A DNA stretch of 64,000 nucleotides from the NCBI RefSeq assembly GCF_029227915.1, contig NC_079878.1, positions 26,375,501 to 26,439,500 on the forward strand, written 5' to 3'. Below the pieces are notes generated by a model. It was given only the letters and a program-made list of their open reading frames with translations, was not told where the DNA came from and made no database searches. The position numbers were made by a program, and so were the translations under genes. The stretch comes from Hydractinia symbiolongicarpus. Lineage: Eukaryota; Cnidaria; Hydrozoa; Anthoathecata; Hydractiniidae. This document shows, one piece after another, positions 12,801 to 24,534 of the stretch; positions within the stretch are counted from its first letter, which is position 1; the number at the start of each line of letters is the position of its first letter.

Positions 12801-15800
12801 AAAGACAAACATAAAGCTATCTCAAGGCTCAGAAATTGTACGATTTTTAAATTTTTGTTTTCAGTATTTTAAGTTCAAGTGAGCTTTAAATTATACTGAA
12901 ATTGCTTCGTCAATCTAAGATTGAAATTGCAGGAATAACGTATCAAAACATAAAGTGTATAACCGTACAAGCCTTCTTTAAATCAGTTTGTTTATCATCA
13001 ACCTCTTCGAATAAATCGTTTACTCGATTCGACGCCTCCTCTTGATCCAGTCGAAACGCTTTTAAAGACGCCCCTCTCGAACCAAACTCTTCGCGGTTGC
13101 TCTACAATATATTACAATACTTTTCTTAATTAGAATAGCCTGTAGATTCATTCTAAAATCTCCAAGAAATAGTAAACACACACCCTAAGAACTGGTTTTA
13201 TAAGCTACACGGGTATTTATTAGAGGATTTACTGAACGTAACAGATTAACGAACAAACCTGGATTTCATCGATATCAATTTTGGCGGTAAAATACACCGG
13301 ATGTTTTCTGCGCTTTTCTGTTGAACCAGGTTGCAAGTTAGATGGGAAGTTCGTGTGTAATAGCTTCTTGAATGGCGACTGAAATATAAATATTTTTACT
13401 TTGCAACATCCACAAAACATGTGGAAATACAACAGGCACGCAGTATGGGTATACTGCGTGACTGTTATATTTACAAAACAGTCAGAAAAAAGAAAATAAC
13501 AGGTTGCGTGCTATCTACAAACCTACGTACAATTTTTATTTAAAAATTACAAAGCATTCGTTTTAGTGCGTCACAGGTCTTGCTGAAATACATAAAATTA
13601 TGACGTAATCAGACGTCAAGATTCTAACAAATCTTTTTAGACGTTTCTCTAGCCACTTTAGAAATTTTAAGCATAGGTAGAGAGCAGACATTTTTGATTT
13701 TTTTGGGCTAGCCACTCTAAACATTCATTATTATTATTATTATTTTTACCTTTTCCACTGAAGTTGAAAATTATAAAAAACCTGTCAATCAAATATGCCT
13801 TTTTTGTATGATTAATTACTCATTTTATATCATCCAAAAAGATTGTTAAATAATAGTTATTACAAACGGAAGCTTTATAAATTCCTCACTTTTTTTGATT
13901 TTTCAAAAATTAAGAGGTTCCTTGACATTGACAAAATAATTTTAGGGCTAAGTTGCTTGCAGTGGTGTGTGTGGCATTTCACAACTAGCCTTTCTCCATG
14001 GCGCATTTTCCTATCAATACGCCAGGATATGGCGAGTGTTAAGGTTACAAAGGCTTTCTTGTTTTTTTAAATTACTTACGGGTGACTCCCAAATTGAAAA
14101 GGGTAGGACGCTGAACGTCAGTTTCAAGTGCATGAGATTTTAGAGATTAATGATGCTTAGTATTTTATGTCTTGATTTAAACTTTTGTTACTTGAGTCAC
14201 TCCTTAATCTTTCGACGACGAAAAATATCTGGGAAAAAATAGAGAAACGCCCAGCAGTTGGACCACAAAATCTCTTGAAGACTAGGTTATGATGAAACGT
14301 GCTCCTCATGTTTTGAAAAGGGCATGAGTTGGGTTACGTAACAGCACCGAGCATAAACCATCTAGGTCTATTTCTCAGCCCCAAATCGCTGCTCGAGTTT
14401 TGAAAAGCAAATTAATTTTTGACCAGAAAAAGATTGGTTTTGAAACAAGTGAGATCTTTACATACCTTTAAATTTCTCAAAGCTGACTGTTTTACACCTT
14501 CTGGATAGTAAGTGCTATCTTTATTATTATTGTTTTTGTCATTCACAGTGGATGCAATCTTTTTAGATACACTGTCTTGGTATGGTGTTAATGTTTCTTT
14601 TACATGTTTCACAGCATTCTCTAAAATAGAGGAAGTTATTCTAATTAACAGATGTAATAATGGCTTAACATAAAGACAGTGTGACTTAGAATACGTAAAG
14701 CACATGCTGACCACAGATTTCTGAGCCTTGAGACAGCTTTATGTTTAAGAAACTGACAAAAAAAAAAACGAAACAACTGCTCTTGTCAATATGTAACTGT
14801 ATACTATAAAACATGTAAGTCAAGAGACAGTCAGTAAAAAATTTGAATTTTTTTTCGTTACTTTTCTTTAGACGGAGCCAAATTCCATGGCTATTCTACA
14901 TCTTCTTAAATTTCTGTCACCTGCTGCCACCCTACTTACCACACACAAGAGTTACCATGAACAAAAAAGAACTGTACAATACACGTGTGTTACCATAATG
15001 ATAAGAAGGTAAAATTGCTAAATACACAAAAGCGTATGTTGTTAAATACAATCAGTTACCTAAAGCTGATTTATCCACTGTGTTGTTTGTTTCATCTTCC
15101 TGAAAAAGAAAAATACAGTCTTACACAGGTCTCTTAGGGAAAAACGATAAATATAACACCCTTGCCTTGTTAGACTGAAAATTGTTTTCGACCAACATTT
15201 CAGTTGCTTGTTGCTCAGATAAGCCAAATTTTGATCGACTAAGACTTTCTGCTGTTTTCATTCTTTTTGACGTTGATTCATTCTAAAAAAAAGAAGAAAA
15301 TTTTGACTAAAAAATAAATTAATTAAATCATGAAGTTTTTTTGCTCAATGACTTTAAAAACAGCTTTAAAGTTCTTCTCCTTTGGACTCACTACAATAAT
15401 TCACCATACGCTTGATGTTCGTAGAATTCTTTTTAAAAAAAATATTTGGATATTTTTAATTTTTTATCTAACAATCTTTTATCATTAAATCTTTACAGCA
15501 GCTGCTTCAGGCCTCCATTTTGGTGGTCACAAGTTATTGTTAATAGATAGCATGTGGATGTCGGGAATCTGCCAATGTACATTTACAAGCATGAACTTAA
15601 GAACTGTAAAAAGTAAATTAGCAAACGCAGAGTGAGAGTGACCACATACTTTATCAGGTCTTTCATACTGGCTTGCTGTTGACACATATCTTTTCTTTGA
15701 AGAGCGAATTGTTGCAAGTTTTTTTCTCAACAGCGATCCAGATGTCACAACAGGTGGAAACAACTCATTTAACGTCGAATCGAAGGTTTCATCATTAAAT

Positions 15801-18800
15801 CTTGTTTTTTTGGCAGATTGGTTCTCCTGCACTGTTTGCTGTGTTTGCATTGGACGTTTGCGTTTACTGTGAAACAATAAAAATTAAAATAAGCGTTTTT
15901 GAATTTTTTCTACTTAATTCTTGCCTTCGTAAATAGCACTGTGGTGGTGAAATCAGTGTTATGGCATTTAAAAGTTATGATACTACAAATTCCTAGGTGT
16001 CCACCTGGTATTAGCTTCTTAGATATTAATAGAACAGACTGCTGAAAATACATCTGAAAGAAATATTTATACACAATATTTACAAACTAACATTATCTTA
16101 ACACAGAGTGAATACCGTAAATTCTCAATTCTGCTATTTTTTTAGTCTTACCTTTTTTCTTTTAATAGTGATACTACTTCTGCAGTGCTTGTGTGATCAT
16201 AAACTGATTTTGAGTTTCTGGATCCACATGACCTTCAAATAAATAAATTCAGCAAGTACATATCAGTATCATAGTTATTATCTATTTTCTATTACAATAA
16301 ACTTGAGTCAAAATACTATGCAGCACAGTGAATTCACTTTGGCATGGCGCATTGCCAACCTGAAAGCTGAACTACATTGATTCAAGGACACCTTTTTTAT
16401 GCCACCCTATGCATGAGCCAAGGTTGACACATCCGAAAAAAACCTTTGTAATAAAGCGGCAGTATTAACCTTGTTTTAATTGCTCCAGAATGTTTGTTAT
16501 CGTCTGCCTAATAAAAAGAGGCTTTAAAAACGGTCTGTATATATTGCAATATAAGGTAGTATGGTACACAAAGTTTCCTGTAATTATATATACCCGTAAA
16601 AATTGAACACGCCACTGCACCCCTGAAGTGCCTCTAACTCGGCTTTGCCAAATCATTGTTGCAGGTGGGCAAATTTTTCTGGCCTTCTGCCAGCAAACGT
16701 TGAATGTGCCCACTTTCAGTACTTTGGATTTACAGGGATGTACTATACAACTCATAGAAAAATTTGTGCAAACCTTTTTATCTGTATTAAAAAAGCCGTG
16801 CACTTACATTGAAAGTTTTCTGTGACTATACTCGTTAAGTGGTTCTTCTGAAACAGATCCTGCTGGAGAATTGAAGCTGTTGTTTACAAGGCTAAACGAG
16901 TTCACACTGTCTTCCTCACTATGTAGAACACTCTTATTGATAAAGTAGGATCCATGAACTTCTAATCCATTAATAGAAGTGTTCACTGCATTATTTACAT
17001 GAGGACTATTATAGGGACTTGCAACTGAAAACTGTCTCATACCACTGTTATTATATATGCTAGGTGACCTGACTCCTGAGGAGCTAGGAAAGATACTTGG
17101 GCTTCTTCCAATCGTCGGCGACTGCATACTTCTGTATAAGGGACTCTTCTGAACTGAGTCTACAGCACTGGATCTTCTAAAAACATAATAAAATGCATAA
17201 ACTAAGACTACACTATTGCGATTTTACAATAACGAATCTTTTAATAAAGTCAGGAAAACCATGCACACATTTTAGTAATGATTACCTGAATAAAACAGAC
17301 AACAACGACATTATTATTATTATTATTAATCTTAGTAAATTGGTCTGTGGAAAAATCCAGAAAAACAATGGAAAAGAAAAGTCACTTCAATTATGATGAT
17401 TTCAGCAATGACCTAACCATACTAAAACACTGATCAAGAAAATGTAAACAATTATTTAATTCTGAAGAACAGTTAAAGAGATATTGAGATTTAAAGGTTT
17501 TTGATGGCTTTAAATCAGATAAATTCGACTGGCTTTAGGAAATTTGACAAATTTCGGTTTTAGATGGTCAGTACTAACAAGCGTGCTAAAAAATAACTAA
17601 AGTCACTACCCTCTTTCCCATTATTGAACCTTTAAAGTTATAAAGTGCGTTGTAATGGCTTTATCATTTTAAAATAAGTTATTGATATCAAACTTGTGCT
17701 ATTATTAACCACACCTAATTTATTAATTGAATTTCCGCGCCCGAAGGCGTAGGAAATTCTTTAAAACCGTCGTTTTTTTCTTTCGGAGCATTTTTTGAGA
17801 AAAAATCGACCCTGGGATTTCACGTTGCCCAGTCACAGATGTAAACTTCGTACCCAAGCTCCTTAACTACTGGGAAGTCTCGTATTGACGTTTCAGGCCA
17901 AAATTGGTATTTGTTTTCGACAAAATTTGGCACAGTTAACAAAAAAAGTATGCTGAACATAATGGTGACATAATAATTTTGATTTTTGTCACCTAAATGT
18001 CATTTTAGGCCAAAATTGGTCCAAAAATTAGAACTACTTTATTTTCAACAAAATTTGGCACAGTTAACAAATAAAGTATGCTGAACATGATGGTGACATC
18101 AAAATTTTGGTTTTTTGCCACCTTAAATGTCATTTTAGGCCAAAATTGGTCCAACAAAAATTAAAACTACTTCATTTTCAACAAAAATTGGCAAAGTTAA
18201 CAAAAAAAGTATGCTGAACATAATGGTGACATCAAAATTTTGATTTTTGTCACCTAAATGCTATTTTAGGCCAAAATTGGTCCAAAAATTAAAACCACTT
18301 CATTTTCGGCTAAATCTGGCACGGTTAACAAATAAAGTATGCTGAAAATGATGATGGTACAAAAGTTTGATTTTTTGTCACCTAAATGTCATTTCAGGCC
18401 AAAATTTATCCAAAAATTAAAACTGCTTTATTTTCGATAAAAATTGACACAGTTAATAAAAAAAAGTATGCTGAAAATGATGGTCACATCAAAATTTTGA
18501 TTTTTTGTCAACTAATGCCGTTTAAGACCATAAACGTTTCAATCGCAAGACTTTCAACCATGAATGATAGGCTGTATTTTTTGTTAGCAATTTCTTTTAA
18601 AATGTGAGTTTAATGACACGTTTCGTTTTGTTTGCGTTTGTTGTAAGATATAATGTCACTGGTGTGCTTTATTTTCAGAGGTTCATGCACCAAACCCCTT
18701 CGAATGTTTGGCACAATAACACAACGAATTAGCAGGTTTTCATCAAATATTTTTGTAGCGCGCGGAAATTCTTAGAGCCCCCAGGGCTTCTTGTTAACAT

Positions 18801-19703
18801 TTGAGACATGAAAAAGTCCACTTTATATAACTATTATTTGTTTACTGTATTATTACATAAGATCACAATGTAATCCTAGTAGTCCATAAGCATATATTTC
18901 CAATTGATTAGAAAAATATAATTATATTCTCTCTAGTATGTACAATAAATACAAAGTTTTTTGAGGTATTTGAGAACTGCAGAATAAAAATTCTAATTGC
19001 TAAAGGACAACCACTTTACAATACACCTGTTGTTTTGCAGTTACAAAAAAAACAAAGCATATTTCAATGTTATTTAAAAACTTTGTAGTGCAACTGCTAC
19101 ACACACACTTAAAAATGTGGTTCCTTTACACACCTTAGATACATGTTATTCTTCACAACAGCTAGAAGTGGTTGTGAATCACTTGGCCTGTAATTCTCTT
19201 TACTCTCAGATGATTTTCTGTGAATAAGTGACATAAGACTTGGCTTAGGTTGTCCTACAACAAGCAAAAGTATAAAATACTAGAGGTATTGAAGGAAAAA
19301 AAATAACACATTACAGGCAAGATAATAAAAACAAAAAAACGCTATTACCTGCAACCCCATATTTACTGCCAAACCTAAAATCACTGTTTTTAGATTTTTT
19401 TTGATCTGCAAAGAACATTATGTTTTGTGAATCTGTGCATGTAGGGCTGTCGTCTTTGCTGTGCTTCTTGAAATATATACCGGGAGAAAATTGTCTTTTG
19501 TATCTGCTATATGAGGTAGCACTGCCAGCCTTATTCTTTTTATAACGTACTTCTACAGTCTCTGCATTGAAGGTATGGTCAAGTAAATAAATAGTTGAAA
19601 TAATAACAAATGCCCAAAGGATGTCAAACACACAAGAGAGTACTACTACAGAAAGGATGGAAGAAATAGTTTTGTTATTTTCAATCCTTGTTTGTATATT
19701 CAT
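9876..19703 (-). CDS. POM121: POM121-like transmembrane FG nucleoporin (12 exons)
   Basis: Likely integral membrane nucleoporin anchoring the pore to the nuclear envelope. Coding exons: 19703-19349, 19254-19134, 17176-16808, 16232-16152, 15866-15650, 15282-15166, 15099-15060, 14620-14466, 13378-13259, 13101-12969, 12543-10510 and 10144-9876. All join in phase for 1,336 aa (human POM121 is roughly 1,200). One hydrophobic span lies at about residues 13-41 (ISSILSVVVLSCVF to TIYLL). Basic NLS-like clusters are KRKRP (about 310) and EKRRKHP (about 500). The 2 kb exon encodes dozens of FG repeats (SNIFGAP, NVFGN, FSFG types) in Ser/Thr/Ala-rich sequence. The C-terminus is AFAIGSGN followed by RARRRMRR, like vertebrate POM121 ends. 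The intron after 15166 uses a GC donor (AAG|gcaagg). The call rests on architecture and end motifs; a NUP153-like FG protein is excluded mainly by the N-terminal membrane span and the lack of RanBP2-type zinc fingers. Confidence 0.82.
17729..18771. mobile_element. Tandem-repeat element with inverted GAATTTCCGCGC ends (POM121-like intron)
   Basis: GAATTTCCGCGC at 17729-17740 is mirrored by GCGCGGAAATTC at 18760-18771. The left end also forms its own hairpin (GAATTTCC pairs with GGAAATTC at 17751-17758). Just outside the right end is another hairpin, AGCCC-CCA-GGGCT. Between them are about five tandem units of about 130 bp. Each carries AGGCCAAAATTGGTCC, TTGGCACAGTTAACAAA and GTATGCTGAACAT blocks (starts near 17896, 18008, 18138, 18269 and 18397). 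Not coding. The layout recalls Helentron-associated (HINE) or bivalve 'pearl'-type elements. Confidence 0.6.
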
Positions 19704-20244
19704 ATTCCTAGGATATAATAATTAAATAAATAAAGGAATGGCTTAAAACAAAGTAGTGGCACTGTTTGTAACTGATGATGTAACAAAAAATTCGTTATTA
19801 CCCATAGTATAATACTTTCCGCTACCAACAGTTTTACGTTTTGTGGGATTTTATTACAGCTATTTATCGAATAAATGATATAAAGAACAGTCTCCACTAC
19901 CACTGCTCGACATTAAAAGAATAAGTTATACATGGAAATAAATGTTTAAAAAAATGTTGTTTCGGGTTGAATCAGGTTTTATTGGGCGAAATTTTAAGTT
20001 TTTTTTAAAACCCTGGAGGTTGTCCGACAGCCCTGTGGTTATTGTGGCGTATCCTGCGAGTCGGCACCCAGGTTTTGTAATTAAAAGCTACATCCATAAT
20101 CATACTTATCAGTGTAGTCAATCTAACCTGTGCGATCACACTTGCACGCTTTCACAAATGGCTAAAACTGAATTGAATTTAAAAAATTCAATTTTTAATG
20201 CAATTTATAACAATAATGTACTTCCTAAATTGTAGCTAGCTACC
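19704..20244. other. 5' flank of POM121-like gene
   Basis: Upstream of the POM121-like ATG (19703, minus strand) and up to the inverted-repeat element at 20245. It probably holds the POM121-like promoter and 5' UTR. No TATA-type signal or second gene is clear. Confidence 0.4.
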
Positions 20245-20805
20245 TAGATAGATGTGCATATTTTACATGGCTAGCCTCACAAATATCGAGGGATATACCC
20301 TGTCTATTATTTCCAGGAGGGGCCATGGCGTAGATGGAGATAGATGGAGAGTCCTAGAGTATTTAATGCTCATTTTGAGCTTCGCAGACCCAATTAGAGC
20401 ACGCGCTCTACTAGACAACTCCCAGCAACATCCAACGGCCCACACAGTGTGCCATCTTCCCAAATTCCCTCACATGGCTTGGGTTAACCCGGGGCTATGG
20501 TAACATTCACTCGCCCATGTTGAATCGCCGTCAAGAGGAATCGAACCCCAGTCTCCCGCACATAGTATGAGAGCTATAACCACTAATCTACGGCGCCACG
20601 ACCTACATAATGAGATTATCTTTCCCGACCATTCTGGATCTTCTTTCCCGTTTAGATAATCACGTAATACTGGTTGTTAGTTTTTTAAAAAGATCTGCAG
20701 GATTAAAAAACAGCTCATGGCGAAGAAAGAGTCAATTGGAATAGCATTAATACACTAAAAAACAGATACAAAAGGCTAGCCATGTAAAATATGCACATCT
20801 ATCTA
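20245..20805. mobile_element. 33-bp perfect inverted-repeat element carrying a SINE
   Basis: 20245-20277 and 20773-20805 are perfect inverted repeats of 33 bp (core GTGCATATTTTACATGGCTA). The right copy runs outward into a TATC microsatellite. The 561-bp unit encodes no protein and encloses the tRNA-like SINE at 20262-20605. It is probably a MITE that captured, or was hit by, a SINE. Confidence 0.65.
20280..20605 (-). mobile_element. tRNA-derived SINE
   Basis: On the minus strand the 5' part, about 20605-20525, is tRNA-like: an A-box-like TAGATTAGTGGTTATAGC and a B box GGTTCGATTCC at normal spacing. It is followed by a unique body. It is unlikely to be a working tRNA gene because the cloverleaf stems do not pair well. 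It is nested in the inverted-repeat element. Confidence 0.55.
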
Positions 20806-22760
20806 TCTATCTACAAATGAATCAAAAACAAACATGCTTCCCCAAACCAAGCGTATGTCATGATAATATAATTTAAATCCTAGCTACCCACGTTTAGTAT
20901 AATATAGCTTCAACTCTCGAGTCAGTTAGGTTTAATTGAATTGTAAGCCAAATTAAGCATCAGACCAAAAATGTAAGATTGGGTTTATCCCACTGTAGTT
21001 ATGGCTTTCGCATAATCGGCAATTCCGTTCGTCAGCGCGAAAAACAAACCAGTGCGCCTGCATCAGAAAATATTGTTTTTTAATTTTTTTGCGCATCCAA
21101 CCACGAAGCGATTTTTTTTAGCTGGCTATTAACTCTATTATTTGGCAAGTAGCCAGAGTTTTATTCGTTATTTTTAATTAAAAGTGTTTCTCTTCCAAAA
21201 TCACTAGCTAGCTACACTTGTAGTTATTTTTGTGACTGCTGTTTTGTTTCTTTTAACATTTAGTGACTATTTGGTGTAGTTGGTGTAGCTTGCTAGCTAA
21301 AAAATGTAGCTAGCTAGCCTCCTTAAAGTAAACCAAATCCTTACATTGCACCAAAGCCAAAAAAGCTATGTAACAGGATTTTCATGTTACACTCACCCAC
21401 ACATGCTTATAAAGTTGTAGAAGGTAATCTACACGATTACATTCTCCCCGTCGGCAAATGTCACATGATACTTTTAGACAAATTACGTGCCTGTTTTTTT
21501 TTAGGGTAGTCATTACGATTTAAGGGAAAGCACGCCTTTTAAGTAATTCTTTATAGGGACTGAATTTTTTATAAAATCTTTTTTTTCTAACTTTAAACTT
21601 AGCTATATTGTTAACTTTTAGGAGAATTTTTGCTAATTCAGCATTAGCTTAATTCAGATACTTGTAGTTCTTGTTCATTCAAAACATTTATAAAAGCACC
21701 CATGGCACGGTTAGCGTATAAACATTTAATTACGGACACTTTTATGGTCTTTTGCCTCTTACAACCACAAACTCTATCAAAATAATGAACCCATGGCTTA
21801 AAACGGGCGATTTATCTATTGGCTATACGTTGAAACCATTTCTCTGAACATTGCTGGACCTGCCTTACCACAATTTTTGTTTTTAACCAAGCACCGTCTG
21901 CGTCCAATTACAGACACTACGTTTAATTAGGACACCTACATTTAATTAAGAACACACTGTTTTTTCTATTAAGAATTTTCTTTGGCAGAAAAAATGCAGT
22001 ACACAATAGTTAACAGGGTTCGAATTAGATAAGTAAAGTAAAATTTCCGCACTTTGTAATGAAGTAAACCACCATCTAGATGTGGCCTGGGAACACTGTA
22101 GATCATTTACCATTGGCTTGTTCATTAGTAGCTACTTATTTTTTAAAGAGAATTAGTATTTTTTTGTGACCTGCAAGCTTTACTTTTTCCTGCGTTAATA
22201 TTTTTTATGTGGGAGACAAGTGGGGGGACAACTTGTGAACCCCAAACACGAGAACTGAGCGTTGATGCTAGCGATATTCAAAATGTAATTATTGTTTCAG
22301 AGGTTCTTAACCAATTTTTGTGAACAACACAAGTTAGATAGAGTGTACTGATTAAAGTTGTTTTCCAAAAAAGTTTGTTTTAAATACGAGTCTTTTAGTG
22401 AAATTCTGTTTCTTATTTTCTTTGTTTCGATGTGATGAAAATAAAGTTAAAGGAAAACAAAGTTTGTTTAAAAAAGATGTAATGAGATGAATTTAATCAA
22501 TACCAATATGGCACCAGTTGGTCATTGTTTCCGTTCAAAAGAGAATGCAGATTATTATTATTATCAGAATATTTAAACAGAATACAAACCGTCAGCTACG
22601 TAAAATTTTATATAAAATTTACTACTGTTATCAATGCTAGTCCTGTGAACATAAAAGTATAAAAGTATAAATTAAAACTTAAAAGGTTAGTGGGTAAAAA
22701 ATAACCCTGCTCTCAGGGCCAAAAACTTTGTACATAGCTACAAAAAGAAAAATTAATTAC
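20806..22760. other. Intergenic stretch, no gene seen
   Basis: AT-rich DNA with CTAGCTAGC palindromes near 21290-21310 and short T-runs. No splice-supported reading frame, TIR pair or RNA gene was recognised. Confidence 0.45.
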
Positions 22761-22784
22761 ATATCGTCGCTTTGAAACAAAAAG

Positions 22785-23215
22785 GCCTTAAGTGCATTTT
22801 TCTTATTTTGAGGAAAAGCAAAAACAAAAATTGACTTGGAGTTATTTCTTGAGCTATTAGCCAAAAAATGAAAATTCTTGGTAATAAAAGAGGTAATTTA
22901 GGATACTTTAAATATGTCTTACACTTTTTTTGATATCGACATTTTCTGTGCCAATTTTGAAAGAAAAGTGACTTAAGGCTTTTTAACGTTAACCTTTTTG
23001 CATTTCTCTTATTTTGAGAAGAAGAAGAAGAAAAATTGGCTTCACAATATTTTTTGACCTATTAGCCATAGAATGAAAATTTTTGGTAATAAAAGAGGTA
23101 ATTTGGAATACTTTAAATATGTCTTACACTTTTTTGGATTTGGACAGTTTTGGAGCCAATTTTGAAAGAAAAGTGACTTAAGGCTTTTTAACGTTAACTT
23201 TTTAAAAAATAACAT
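22785..23215. repeat. Two ~200-bp direct repeats at left end of the transposon
   Basis: Unit starts at about 22785 and 22995. Both contain GGTAATAAAAGAGGTAATTT, TTTAAATATGTCTTACACTT and AGTGACTTAAGGCTTTTTAA. They begin just inside the left TIR and carry the subterminal motif, so they may be protein-binding repeats of the element. Confidence 0.75.
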
Positions 23216-23539
23216 CAAGGGGTAATGAAAAATAAACATGAATGTTAAAATCATTGGGAAAAAAAAAGTATTTGCTTTAAGTAATGTTCATTTTATTGGA
23301 CTTTGGCCTGGGTGTCAGTAACTAGTTTTATAAAAAATTGTTAAAGATCTTGGTATTAATGAGGGCACGTAAAATTTATGTTACAGACGGAATCATAGAA
23401 AATGTACCTCAGGGCAAACTTTAACTTTATAAGTAATATTTTTTGATTTTATTATCAGAATTCAAATAAATAAGACTAGAGTAATCTAACACCACCCTCA
23501 GGGATGAAAAGTCAAGGAATTATAAAACGTGGTTTAAAG

Positions 23540-24520
23540 TTTGTAAGTTGAAGTTAGAAGAAGTTAACTGCAGTTTGGTTTTTGAATTTTTTGGTTACAC
23601 AGTACAATCTTGTAAACGATATTCAGTTAAGAGAAGAGAAAAGGTCATGCAAATAGAAGTTTAGTAGAACCTTTTGCAGAACATTACTAGTATACACAGT
23701 CTATCTATTTACTAAATATATCGTTAAATAAATTAGAAATATTCAATTGGAACAGAAAATACAAATAAATTTAAATATATTCACCACGTGATGTCATGGA
23801 TAGGGGGAGGGAGGTATCATTTGATACTGCCACCCTAATTTCACTGCCACGTGGTGAAACCCCACGTTTCTTTCCTTAGAATTTTTGTTTAATCAAACAC
23901 TGTTTAAGATTTGTGAAAACCTTTGTATGCATGTTTAGTTAAAAATAGAAGTAGTTGATTGCAGTTTTTTTTACATTATTTTAGGCTACTATACAATGCA
24001 CATAGCAACAGATATCTTAGAAGATATTGAGCCAAGAATAGAGAAGTTTATTTAAAAATAAATTTCATTTGTAAATATATTATTAAATCTAGAAATAAAT
24101 TAGATTGAATGGAACAAAAAATAAAAAATAAAATATTCTCAGAACACGATGTTGTAGATGGAGAAAGGGCGGTAATCATTTGATACTGATACCCTCATTC
24201 CACTGCCACGTTGTGATACAATCTCTGACTCCAAGTCCCACCCCTTAGAAATTTTTGTTTAATCAAACATTGTTCAAGGTTGTTCAAGAATCTTTGTATG
24301 CATGTAAAGTTAAAAATAGAAGTTTTTGCATTATTTTGTAGGTTATTTACTTTATAAATGAGACAAACATTTATGAAAATAAAAGTTTCGTAAAATAATT
24401 TTGAGAATATTGTTAGTATTGCAGTCTATCTAAATTGTTAATATATTAAATCTAGAAATAAATTAGGAAAATTTAAATGGAACAAAAAATAAAAATAAAA
24501 TTGAAATATTGAAATCACTG
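23540..24520. repeat. ~370-bp tandem repeats 3' of the transposase gene
   Basis: Two clear units and one decayed unit are present. TTTTTGTTTAATCAAACA(C/T)TGTT occurs at about 23883 and 24250, each preceded by CATTTGATACTG(A/C)(T/C)ACCCT and followed by CTTTGTATGCATGT. A third, older trace is near 23550. They lie between the stop codon and the left-end repeats of the element. Confidence 0.65.
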
Positions 24521-24534
24521 GTAGAGTGTAACAA

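Noticed and set aside
16470-16507. 38-nt exon candidate in the POM121-like gene
   Set aside because: It has splice-like borders, but inserting it breaks the frame; direct joining of 16808 to 16232 keeps phase (AT|G).
17729-18800. Canonical Helitron
   Set aside because: A 3' hairpin is present but there is no CTRR end and no TC start.
20525-20605. Functional tRNA gene
   Set aside because: A and B boxes are present but the stems do not form a proper cloverleaf; better read as a SINE head.
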